A stretch of DNA of 45,535 nucleotides from Candidatus Scalindua sp. SCAELEC01 (GTDB lineage Bacteria; Planctomycetota; Brocadiia; Brocadiales; Scalinduaceae): NCBI GenBank assembly GCA_004282745.1, contig SHMT01000035.1:1-45535 (forward strand), in the 5' to 3' direction. The notes beneath the pieces are model-generated. The model searched no databases, was not told where the DNA came from, and worked only from the letters and a program-made list of their open reading frames with translations. The translations under genes were made by a program, and so were the position numbers. Shown piece after piece: positions 17,801-24,026 of this stretch; position 1 is the first letter of the stretch, and every line of letters begins with the position of its first letter.

Positions 17801-17976
17801 TCCGGAGCCATTCCATGCGCTTCGGTTAACACTACTACCGTTGGCGCAGTAAGGTCTGGAAATACATCAACTTCCATTTTGGAAGTCGTGTAAACACCTG
17901 CTATCAAGAGCAGCGTCGATGCCGCGATAATCACCAGGCGATTATGCAGGGCGTATTGTATAATTCTATTTAACAT
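14848..17976 (-). CDS. Heavy-metal efflux RND pump (CusA/CzcA family), unit 1
   Basis: At 1042 residues this is a full-length inner-membrane RND proton antiporter of the heavy-metal (HME) family, which exports metal ions through the adaptor and outer-membrane factor encoded upstream. The first helix (LVIIAASTLLLIAGVYTT), VDVFPDLTAPTVVV, the TM4 segment AIGSLVDDAVIDVENVFKRL with paired acidic proton-relay residues, and the late FIVPVVFYISN are present. The VDDAVIDVEN variant differs from the DFG-DG type of Czc and of the second pump here, so substrate is uncertain; copper, silver or divalent cations are all possible. It is last in a four- or five-gene minus-strand unit and has no Shine-Dalgarno before ATG 17976. 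It faces the kinase across MITE copy 1. Confidence 0.93.
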   Translation of the reverse strand: MLNRIIQYALHNRLVIIAASTLLLIAGVYTTSKMEVDVFPDLTAPTVVVLTEAHGMAPEEAEKLVTFHIETAVNGATDVRRVRSSSAAGISIVWIEFEWGTDIFKARQIVSEKLTIIAEKLPLGVGNPILAPQSSIMGEIMLIGLSSETTTPMDLRTIADWNIRPRLLATGGVSQVIVIGGEYKQYQILASPQKMKYYQISLDELLKASEESNLNASGGFMSEFGNEYIIRGIGRTNKVEEIGNAVIRVVNNVPIKIEDIAEVKIGGAIPKIGDGSLNASPAIIMTVAKQPGTNTLELTEKIDNAIREIVKTLPSDIKINTNIFRQADFIQASISNIQKALIEGSIFVVIIMFLFLMNFRTTLISLLAIPLSLFVTIITLKLLGLTINTMSLGGMAIAIGSLVDDAVIDVENVFKRLKENAQKNSEARESTLVVVYDASKEIRSSIFKATLIIIVAFLPLFFLSGMEGRMLRPLGVSFIVSLFASLMVAVTLTPVLCSFMLTKDKMLLKQAKGSWLERALKRMYNFALVKVMKIKKTVLGLSIAFFIAASFLMFGLGRSFLPEFNEGTLTINTISMPGISLEESDKIGNRIENILLSVPEISITSRRTGRAELDEHAQGVNAAEIDAPFVLTDRSREEFMKDVREKLSTVSEASITIGQPIGHRIDHMLSGTRASIAIKLFGTDLSKMFTLANQIEHNIEGIEGLVDISVEQQIQIPQVQIKAKRNMLAKYGISIGQFTDFIDVAFAGKKVSQVFEDNKSFDLVLRFNDENRGKIENIRNVLIDTNIKPSQQSKIQNLKLKIPLHYVADIVSTTGPNTINRENVQRKIVVSANVAGRDLKSVVNQIKETIDDTIQLPENYRIQYGGQFESEAKASKILFFTSLMALLIIVILLYQEFNDIKVTGIIFLNLPLALIGGVLSIWLTSGIISIPSIIGFITLFGIATRNGILLVSHYQALQSQGIALYETVIKGSLDRLNPILMTALTTALALIPLAITGDLPGNEIQSPMAKVILGGLLSSTLLNIFIVPVVFYISNVKKEKAT

Positions 17977-18050
17977 GGTAGAAATTTTTAATTTTGGATT
18001 TCAAATGTTGAATTATTTTTGTTTTAGAACATTTCACATTTCATTTAAAT

Positions 18051-18401
18051 TCATGCTTTCGATTGAGAGGTTTTAACAATTGCAGTGAGAATGTTGATGA
18101 GTTGTTCTATATCATTAAAATGGGTATTGAAATCAATATTCACCAGTTTGCTTTTGTCAAGCAATCTTATCCAGTATCTTGTTTCTCTTGCTTCTTTGGA
18201 TGCAATAGACATTTTTGCAGTAAAATCCTTTTTAGATATAGCAGCAGTTGATTCCTCAACATTAGCTCCAATGCTTGTGCCACTTCGGAGAATTTGTTTC
18301 GAAATAATATATTCCTTCTGTTCAATCATTTTTTTATACAGATCGATAATGCTTAAAGCGAAATCAAATGATTTATCAAGAATTACATTTCCTTTTTTCA
18401 T
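18051..18401 (-). CDS. Four-helix bundle protein (S23/IVP-like)
   Basis: This 116-residue protein belongs to the family first seen as intervening-sequence-encoded proteins in 23S rRNA genes. ILRSGTSIGANVEES is the diagnostic turn between helices, and KEARETRYWIRLLDKSKLV the second conserved block. The family forms homopentameric helical bundles and its function is generally unknown; some members accompany diversity-generating retroelements. Here it lies between the adaptor and the RND pump of efflux unit 1, 74 bases from the pump start and 54 bases after the adaptor, with its own GGGAGT ribosome binding site. Nothing in it looks like a transport protein, so its presence inside a metal operon may be incidental insertion. 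Confidence 0.85.
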   Translation of the reverse strand: MKKGNVILDKSFDFALSIIDLYKKMIEQKEYIISKQILRSGTSIGANVEESTAAISKKDFTAKMSIASKEARETRYWIRLLDKSKLVNIDFNTHFNDIEQLINILTAIVKTSQSKA

Positions 18402-18455
18402 TTTATAAGACTCCCTTTATTATCTAAAATTTAACATTCATAATTCAAAATTTCA

Positions 18456-20042
18456 CTAATGTTCGTGCCCATGAGCAGGCATTTTACCTGACATTGTCGC
18501 CAGTTTTATCTGGTAGCCTCCTTTAATGACAACTCTTTCACCTTCCTTTATGCCTGACAATACTTGTACATTCATGCCATCATTGGGGCCGATTGTTATT
18601 TCACGCTTCTGGAATCCCTCGCCTGATGTCTGTACATAAACGAAATAATTGCCCTGTTCTTCTAGAAGCGCCGAGTACGGTATTACCAACGTGTCTTTCA
18701 TCACGTTTGTTTTTAGCATCACTTCTACAAAAGAACCTGGAATGATTTCTCCACTATTTTTAATCTCAAAATTTACTGGAATATAATAAGCATTATCGTC
18801 GACGCTTTTCCCATATGAAACGAGTTTTCCATTTAAGCTGTCGGTGCTGTATGTTTTAGTGTCGTAGACTGTCATGAAGTTTGCGGACGAAATGTGCTTG
18901 AGTTTTGAGAAATACTTTTGAGGCACTTCGGCTTTTAAGATGAGTTTGCGGTTTTGAGAAACGCTGGCGATGGGTTGCCCGATTTCAACATACTCTCCTT
19001 CGCTTATCATCACATTTTTTATAAACCCGTCTATTGGCGACGTGATTTTGTGTCCACCATCGGTATAATTTCTTTCAATAGTGTTAAAAGTGGTCTGAGC
19101 ATTTTTATATCGGAGTTGTGTTTCCTGGAAATGTCTTTGTGAAATGATATCGCTTTTTACCAAACCTTTGGCTCTTTCAAAATCTATTTTGCTTTTTTCA
19201 TAGTTGTTTTTTGCCTCTTTGTATTTCGTGTCTAAATTGCCTTCTGTTAAACCAGCTCCTGAAATGATACATATGGTTTCGCCTGCATTTACAGCAGCAC
19301 CAACCTGTTTTTTATTGTTTTCGAACCTTATGATGCCTTTGCTCTTTGCGGTTATGGTTGTCTCGTCTCCATGGGCAGGCAAGATTTGCCCCGTGGTTTT
19401 GATAATTTCAGTAAAGGGCTCTCGTTTTACCTCCCTATTGGCAAAATCTATCTTCCATGCCTGTTCTTTTGGATAAACAATTTCTTCGCCGATCGTTTGT
19501 TCCCGTTCATTTGCCAATACCGTTTTTGTGTCAGGATACACAGGAATGTTTTCTATCACGATTTTGTCAGAGAATTCTTTGGTCTGAATGTCAAAAATCA
19601 ACTGATATGTACCAGGTATTTCCGGTTTTAAAGCCAGTAGAAATATCCCTGGAGATGATGGCTGTTCGGCTTTATCAATGAATTGCTTCTTGCCTCCCAT
19701 CAAACTTACCGTTACCGAACCATCGGTAACGGCTTTGAAGCTTTCTCCTAATTGGGTAAAATGGGCAGCGAATTTTGAGACGTTCCCTGCAGTCAAAGGT
19801 TTAAATTCTACAAACAGTTCTGATTTATCTGTGTAAAGGGTGTAGGAAAGCGGCTCGACCGCTCTACCGGTATCAGCGTTCTTATGGATGTCATTATTAC
19901 AACTTACTAATAAACCGGCAACAATGAAGAACAAAATAATTGCTTTATTCAGAACGAATGATTTAAAATGATCAAAAATTTGTTTACGAAAATGCAAATA
20001 CGTAACTCTGCAGAGCTGATAAAAGATAGATGTTCCTATCAT
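18456..20042 (-). CDS. RND efflux periplasmic adaptor (CusB/HlyD family), lipoprotein
   Basis: About 528 residues from the ATG at 20042; a TTG at 20060 is the alternative. A hydrophobic stretch ends in GLLVSC, a lipobox, so the mature protein is probably lipid-anchored in the periplasm. About 35 residues before the signal are unusual and the true start may be a non-standard codon further in. An N-terminal extension of roughly 150 residues precedes the barrel-sandwich and hairpin regions (TTGQILPAHGDETTITAKS, then the coiled coil to about residue 320) and the beta-barrel domain. The C-terminus MSGKMPAHGHEH carries a small His cluster that could bind metal. It links the pump to the outer-membrane factor, whose gene ends 60 bases upstream of this start. 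Confidence 0.9.
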   Translation of the reverse strand: MIGTSIFYQLCRVTYLHFRKQIFDHFKSFVLNKAIILFFIVAGLLVSCNNDIHKNADTGRAVEPLSYTLYTDKSELFVEFKPLTAGNVSKFAAHFTQLGESFKAVTDGSVTVSLMGGKKQFIDKAEQPSSPGIFLLALKPEIPGTYQLIFDIQTKEFSDKIVIENIPVYPDTKTVLANEREQTIGEEIVYPKEQAWKIDFANREVKREPFTEIIKTTGQILPAHGDETTITAKSKGIIRFENNKKQVGAAVNAGETICIISGAGLTEGNLDTKYKEAKNNYEKSKIDFERAKGLVKSDIISQRHFQETQLRYKNAQTTFNTIERNYTDGGHKITSPIDGFIKNVMISEGEYVEIGQPIASVSQNRKLILKAEVPQKYFSKLKHISSANFMTVYDTKTYSTDSLNGKLVSYGKSVDDNAYYIPVNFEIKNSGEIIPGSFVEVMLKTNVMKDTLVIPYSALLEEQGNYFVYVQTSGEGFQKREITIGPNDGMNVQVLSGIKEGERVVIKGGYQIKLATMSGKMPAHGHEH

Positions 20043-20102
20043 GTAAATATCCTTATGCAAAAAATTTTTAATTTTATAACGATTTCCAGTGGTGCATATG
20101 AA

Positions 20103-21395
20103 TTATTTAATATCAGATATCTTCACTCCAACAAGCTTCTCTATTTCCGTTATTGAAGAAAAAAACTCATTTGAAATCTTCAAATATGAAATTCTTGTGT
20201 TTGCTAACGTTCGTTGGGCATCCAGGACCTCAAGATAATCAAATTCACCTTGTTTAAATCCCTGACTTGCAATCTTTAAGGATTCTTCTGCCTGTGGTAT
20301 TATGGAATTCGTGAAGAAACGAACCTGTTCACGGGTCGAAATATATAAATTAAATGCATTGTTCAACTGAAGCAGTAATTGATTTCTCACCACCTCTACA
20401 TCATCTTTTGCCTTAAATGAAAATGCCTTGGCTTCAATAATCTTGCCCTGATTTCTGTTGAAAATAGGTAAAGGAAACTCTATTCCTGCCTGAATAGTAT
20501 TGACGTCTATTTCAGTGAGCCTCTTGTATCCAATAGTCGCGTTAATGTCAGGGATAGCCATTCTCTTCGCCTCGGTAATCTTTATGAGTGAGAGATCCAC
20601 CGCTTTTTTCCGGGCTTTCAGCGCGGGATGGCGGTTTAAAAGCAAATTATTGAGTGTATCCATATTTAGTGACGGTGTATCAGAAGTTGAAACCGGTGAC
20701 AGGTTATACCGTACAATGTTTGGTGCACCCATGACTGTCTGGAGCATTTTTACCGAATTGAGATGTCTCCTTTCAACATCTTGCACCCTCATTTCAGCAT
20801 TGGACAACTCTATTTTAGATTTGAGAACCTCAATCTTTGCTATGTCTCCAGATTCAAATCTTTCACATGCAATGGACATCAAACTCTTAGCAATCACTAA
20901 GGTTTCTTCTGCAAATTTTAATTCATCCTGCTTGGTAAGTACGTTAAAATAAGCCGTTTTTACCTTTGCCGTAATATCAGCTATTGTAGTGAGAAGATCA
21001 AATTCCATTACCTTCTTTTCTTTTTCGGCTACTTTAACTCTCAGTTTTCTCTTTCCTCCTGTCTCTAGTTTCTGGATTACGTCAACAGAGTTCTGACTCT
21101 GATCAAAACCTACAGTATTAGTTTGTATTTCCTGTGTGAAAAATAAAATCTTAGGGTTTGGCAGCAGTCCTGCCTGTTTTATTCTCCCTTCATAAGTACC
21201 CATAGTATGTTTTTTGGACTTTATTAAGGGATTATTATTAAGGGCTATCTCTACAGCATCTTCAAGTGTCAGATATTCCGTCTTTGTATTTGATTCCTGT
21301 GCATGTGACAACAGCAGGGCCTTATCGGAACATATCGTAAAATAACAGACTGCGAGCATACATGTGCTACTGGATAAAATTTTCATCACATTCAT
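20103..21395 (-). CDS. TolC-family outer-membrane efflux protein
   Basis: The 430-residue protein is an outer-membrane factor of the TolC/CusC family, forming the exit duct of the tripartite pump. A signal peptide is followed by YLTLEDAVEIALNNNPLIKS, the usual first repeat start, and later by KMLQTVMG, LNRHPALKARKKAVDLSLIK and FKQGEFDYLEVLDAQRTLAN, the second-repeat hallmark. The two long helical hairpins are evident from the heptad-like charged stretches. GAGAGGT lies about 8 bases before ATG 21395. It is the first of the three pump-component genes, and is preceded by a His-rich exported protein and a candidate operator at 21475-21506. Confidence 0.92.
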   Translation of the reverse strand: MNVMKILSSSTCMLAVCYFTICSDKALLLSHAQESNTKTEYLTLEDAVEIALNNNPLIKSKKHTMGTYEGRIKQAGLLPNPKILFFTQEIQTNTVGFDQSQNSVDVIQKLETGGKRKLRVKVAEKEKKVMEFDLLTTIADITAKVKTAYFNVLTKQDELKFAEETLVIAKSLMSIACERFESGDIAKIEVLKSKIELSNAEMRVQDVERRHLNSVKMLQTVMGAPNIVRYNLSPVSTSDTPSLNMDTLNNLLLNRHPALKARKKAVDLSLIKITEAKRMAIPDINATIGYKRLTEIDVNTIQAGIEFPLPIFNRNQGKIIEAKAFSFKAKDDVEVVRNQLLLQLNNAFNLYISTREQVRFFTNSIIPQAEESLKIASQGFKQGEFDYLEVLDAQRTLANTRISYLKISNEFFSSITEIEKLVGVKISDIK

Positions 21396-21474
21396 TATAA
21401 TTACCTCTCGTTAATGATAAAAACAGTTAGTACCGGCTGTATTAAATATGGGTTTGTGTTCCTTCTCTTCCTGT

Positions 21475-21506
21475 GGTACTGATCACATAAAGACAGAATC
21501 AGTACC
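21475..21506. promoter_or_regulatory. Inverted repeat in the leader of the outer-membrane factor gene
   Basis: GGTACTGAT (21475-21483) and ATCAGTACC (21498-21506) are a perfect 9-bp inverted repeat with a 14-base spacer, 80 bases upstream of the outer-membrane factor start. A further AGTACCG occurs at about 21430. It may be an operator for a metal-responsive regulator or a leader hairpin. No regulator gene is adjacent. Confidence 0.35.
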
Positions 21507-21615
21507 GAAAATTCTCTTTAAATGATTTGCAAGAATGAATGGACAGATTCCCTCATTCTAAACGGATCATGGAAGCTGTGAATTTGAAAAAAACAGAGGA
21601 TGGTAAATGGATTGC

Positions 21616-22011
21616 CTAAATCAGATAGGATGATTTTTGTTGATACAGATTGTGAGCGCAGGAACTACACATGTATGAATACTGCAGGACTCCTGAAAAA
21701 CTGTTAGACAGATGATAGAAGTAGTCCGGTGAATTATGCGAATGAAGATAAGAATTGAGGTAGGAAAATATGATAACCAGGTTAGCGGAATTAACCACTA
21801 TATAATCAAGATACAAAATTATGTCTGCGTCCTCATGGTCTGACTCTCCCAGGCCATGGTCCTTATCAGTGTGATGAATGTGCACATTATCTTGATGGAA
21901 ATGTGCTTCAGATCCATACAGTAGGGAGCTGCTCAAGGTCGCACTTGATAAACAAAATGCGAACAATATCAGGGTCGCATAGTATCTGCTCTTGATTGTT
22001 TTACTAAACAT
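21616..22011 (-). CDS. Small exported His-rich protein at head of efflux unit 1
   Basis: The frame is open much further upstream, but the segment before 22011 is a methyltransferase relic, so I start at the ATG at 22011 (MFSKTIKSRYYATL). The 131-residue product has a basic N-terminus, a hydrophobic signal segment (YYATLILFAFCLSSATLSSS) and then a mature region with HFHQDNVHIHHTDKDHG and ESDHEDAD, eight histidines within about 27 residues; CSSC occurs near the end. Small His-rich periplasmic proteins often precede Czc/Cus/Cnr operons and bind metal or modulate the sensor, and CzcI is a precedent for position. I recognise no defined family. The gap to the outer-membrane factor is 220 bases, so separate transcription is possible. 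Confidence 0.55.
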   Translation of the reverse strand: MFSKTIKSRYYATLILFAFCLSSATLSSSLLYGSEAHFHQDNVHIHHTDKDHGLGESDHEDADIILYLDYIVVNSANLVIIFSYLNSYLHSHNSPDYFYHLSNSFSGVLQYSYMCSSCAHNLYQQKSSYLI

Positions 22012-22109
22012 GTATGACGCAAAAAAAGTATGATAAACTGGAAAAATACTCTCTAGTAAAACATTTAACATAAATAATAATATTGTCAATAAAAAAATGA
22101 CCGCTTTAG

Positions 22110-22525
22110 AATCACCAAACGCGTTTTTCTTTTTTTCCGGGCTGTATCGTTCGATATCGAGACCGCTACATTTAGTGGGGCCATCAATGGCGAATGCAGC
22201 AATGATAACATGACCTCCGGGTTTTACCGCCTCTTCCAACCGTCGCATGTACTGAGTCTTATCTTTTGTATCAGTAAGAAAATGAAAAACTCCTCGATCG
22301 TGCCAGAGGTCATATTGGTCTGAAGGTTCGAACTCCGTTACATCAGCCTCAATCCAACTTACGTTTTCAGCCCGACTGCCCAGCCTCTCTTGAGCATAAT
22401 GAATCGCTTTTGATGAAATATCGAGAACAGTTAAATTCTGAAATCCCTGATCTAATAATCTATCCACAAGCACGGATGCACCACCTCCAACATCAATGAT
22501 TTTCGCGGCATAGTCTATTTTTTAG
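22110..22525 (-). pseudogene. Truncated class I SAM methyltransferase relic
   Basis: Reading leftwards from 22525, the frame gives KIIDVGGGASVLVDRLLDQG (motif I, Gly-rich SAM loop), then LTVLDISSKAIHYAQERLG (acidic loop), WIEADVTEFEP, YDLWHDRGVFHFLTD and GGHVIIAAFAIDGP. This is a thiopurine/trans-aconitate-type methyltransferase core. The N-terminal 40 or so residues are missing because the sequence runs straight into MITE copy 2 at about 22522, and after SGLDIERYSPE...AFGD (about 22113) the family similarity stops. Both ends are therefore lost. The frame stays open into the His-rich protein gene, which could mislead an annotator into one 285-residue fusion. Confidence 0.65.
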
Positions 22526-22674
22526 GTTTTTGCGTATTTAATTTATTGCCCCAAAACTGTCATTCCCGCATGTTTTTAGAGGGAATCTATGATGAAACGA
22601 GTCTCTGGATACCCGATAAAGGCGTTCGGGTATGACGAAAGCCGCCTAAGCAAAAACCTAACCGGACGAACTGG
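22522..22674 (+). mobile_element. MITE copy 2, left end deleted
   Basis: The core from TTAGGTTTTTGC to CTAACCGGAC (22667) matches the other copies with one base deleted and a few substitutions. The left CAGTAGCGTCCGG part is absent; TCTATTTT joins directly to TTAGG. The right outer arm reads GAACTGG, unlike either canonical end. No 9-bp duplication is found. A deletion joining the element to the methyltransferase relic explains this best. Confidence 0.75.
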
Positions 22675-22841
22675 AAAAAACCGAGAAGCAAAAATGTATT
22701 TGTCTATGGTATAATAGTATCATAAGGTGACCAGTTTATTTCAAGGAATTATCTGATTGTAAAGTGATCAGGTGAAGAGGTTAGGAAAGAGGGTGAAAAA
22801 CGACGGGCAAAAAGATAATAACAGGAACATCTTGACTTATC

Positions 22842-22875
22842 CCTGATTCCCATCAGGACAGGCTGTCAGGACAGG
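22842..22875 (+). promoter_or_regulatory. Hairpin and direct repeats before the methyltransferase
   Basis: CCTGAT (22842) faces ATCAGG (22852-22857), and TCAGGACAGG occurs twice (22853-22862, 22866-22875) with GACAGGCTGTC forming an 11-base palindrome between. This lies directly before the GAGGAG ribosome binding site of the next gene. It might be an operator or translational control site; the role is unproven. Confidence 0.3.
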
Positions 22876-22891
22876 TATTGAGGAGATAAAA

Positions 22892-23944
22892 ATGGACAAT
22901 AAAAAAGTGGAGGAATTAGCGTTTCGTGTTGTGGGTGACATGGGAGGAGCGTTTACCATGGCTCTTGGTTACATCGGAGATCGACTGGGAATTTTCAAAG
23001 CTATGGCTGGTGCGGGACCGCTTACAAGTCTAGAACTTGCTGAAAAAGCAAGACTCAATGAGCGCTATGTCAGAGAATGGGCCAAAGCTATGGTGGCCGC
23101 CGAATATTTAGATTACGACCCAACTGCAGATAGATACATCATGACCGATGAACAGGCATGCGTACTGGCCAACGAAGATGATCAGATGTTTGTGGGTGGT
23201 GCGCTTCACTTTACTACTCCCACGATTTTGAACGTACAGAAAATCATGGATGCCTTCCGAAATGGAGGAGGAATTTCGTATTCGGAGATAGGTGAAGAGA
23301 TCCCGGAAGCGATTGAACGCTTCTTTCGCCCTGGCTACGTGCACTCTCTCGCAAGGGACTGGCTGAGCACGGTGCCCGGTCTGACAGAGACGCTGGAAAA
23401 AGGGATAAATATAGCGGACATAGGTTGCGGTTGCGGTCAATCCTCTGTGGCAATGGCGAAGGCGTTTCCGAAATCAAAGGTTTTGGGAATTGATTACCAC
23501 GGACAAAGCATTGATCGAGCGAGGAAACTTGCGGCACATAACGGATTAACCAACATTGAGTTTCTCAAAGCATCTGCCAGCGAGATCCCTGAAAAGAGAT
23601 ATTATGAGCTGATTTGCACTCTGGATTGTATTCATGATATGGCAGACCCTCTCTCAGCGCTTAAGTCGATCCGTGAGGCTCTTACGGATGGTGGGACTCT
23701 TTTCTGGTCTGAACCCAACGCGTCAGATAATCCGATCGATTGTAGGAATCCAGTGGGTAAAACGTTCTCATCTCTTAGCCCTTTCCATTGTATGACGGTA
23801 TCACTGGCTCACGGTGGAAGAGGACTGGGTACAATCATCGGTGAGAGTGGGGCGAGGAAACTTGCAGGAGAAGCAGGTTTCTCTCATTTTGAAAAACTCC
23901 CTATTGTAAATCCCTTAAACCAATTTTTCGCGCTCCGAAGATAA
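22892..23944 (+). CDS. Class I SAM-dependent methyltransferase with N-terminal winged helix
   Basis: The 350-residue protein has an N-terminal helical/winged-helix dimerisation domain (GYIGDRLGIFKAMAG, LTSLELAEKARLNERYVREW, then EYLDYDPTADRY with a wing-like turn) and a C-terminal Rossmann methyltransferase domain. Motif I is IADIGCGCGQSSVAMAKAFP, the acidic residue after strand 2 is in VLGIDYHGQSID, and the later block GGTLFWSEPN matches motif IV-like strands. The architecture is that of small-molecule O-/N-methyltransferases and of proteins often labelled as methyltransferase-regulators; substrate is unknown. GAGGAG lies 8 bases before ATG 22892. It is monocistronic, between MITE copy 2 and the convergent czcA gene. 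Confidence 0.88.
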   Translation: MDNKKVEELAFRVVGDMGGAFTMALGYIGDRLGIFKAMAGAGPLTSLELAEKARLNERYVREWAKAMVAAEYLDYDPTADRYIMTDEQACVLANEDDQMFVGGALHFTTPTILNVQKIMDAFRNGGGISYSEIGEEIPEAIERFFRPGYVHSLARDWLSTVPGLTETLEKGINIADIGCGCGQSSVAMAKAFPKSKVLGIDYHGQSIDRARKLAAHNGLTNIEFLKASASEIPEKRYYELICTLDCIHDMADPLSALKSIREALTDGGTLFWSEPNASDNPIDCRNPVGKTFSSLSPFHCMTVSLAHGGRGLGTIIGESGARKLAGEAGFSHFEKLPIVNPLNQFFALRR

Positions 23945-23990
23945 GTTTTTCTTTGAAATTGCATATATACAAAACCATTATGATAGGCAC

Positions 23991-24026
23991 TTTTCATTCA
24001 AACACAGGGTTTTCGTTCAGACACTA
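23991..24026 (+). repeat. Inverted repeat D, downstream of czcA
   Basis: CATTCAAACACAGGG plus TTTTCGTTCAGACACTA matches the reverse complement of 28815-28846 at 30 of 32 positions. Internally, TTTTCATTCAAACAC and TTTTCGTTCAGACAC are near-tandem copies. The last three bases form the czcA stop codon on the other strand. Confidence 0.7.

Noticed and set aside
21616-22473. A single 285-residue methyltransferase-metal protein fusion
   Set aside because: Similarity to methyltransferases ends near 22113, a signal peptide starts after an ATG at 22011, and the methyltransferase lacks its N-terminus. The fusion is an accidental open frame.
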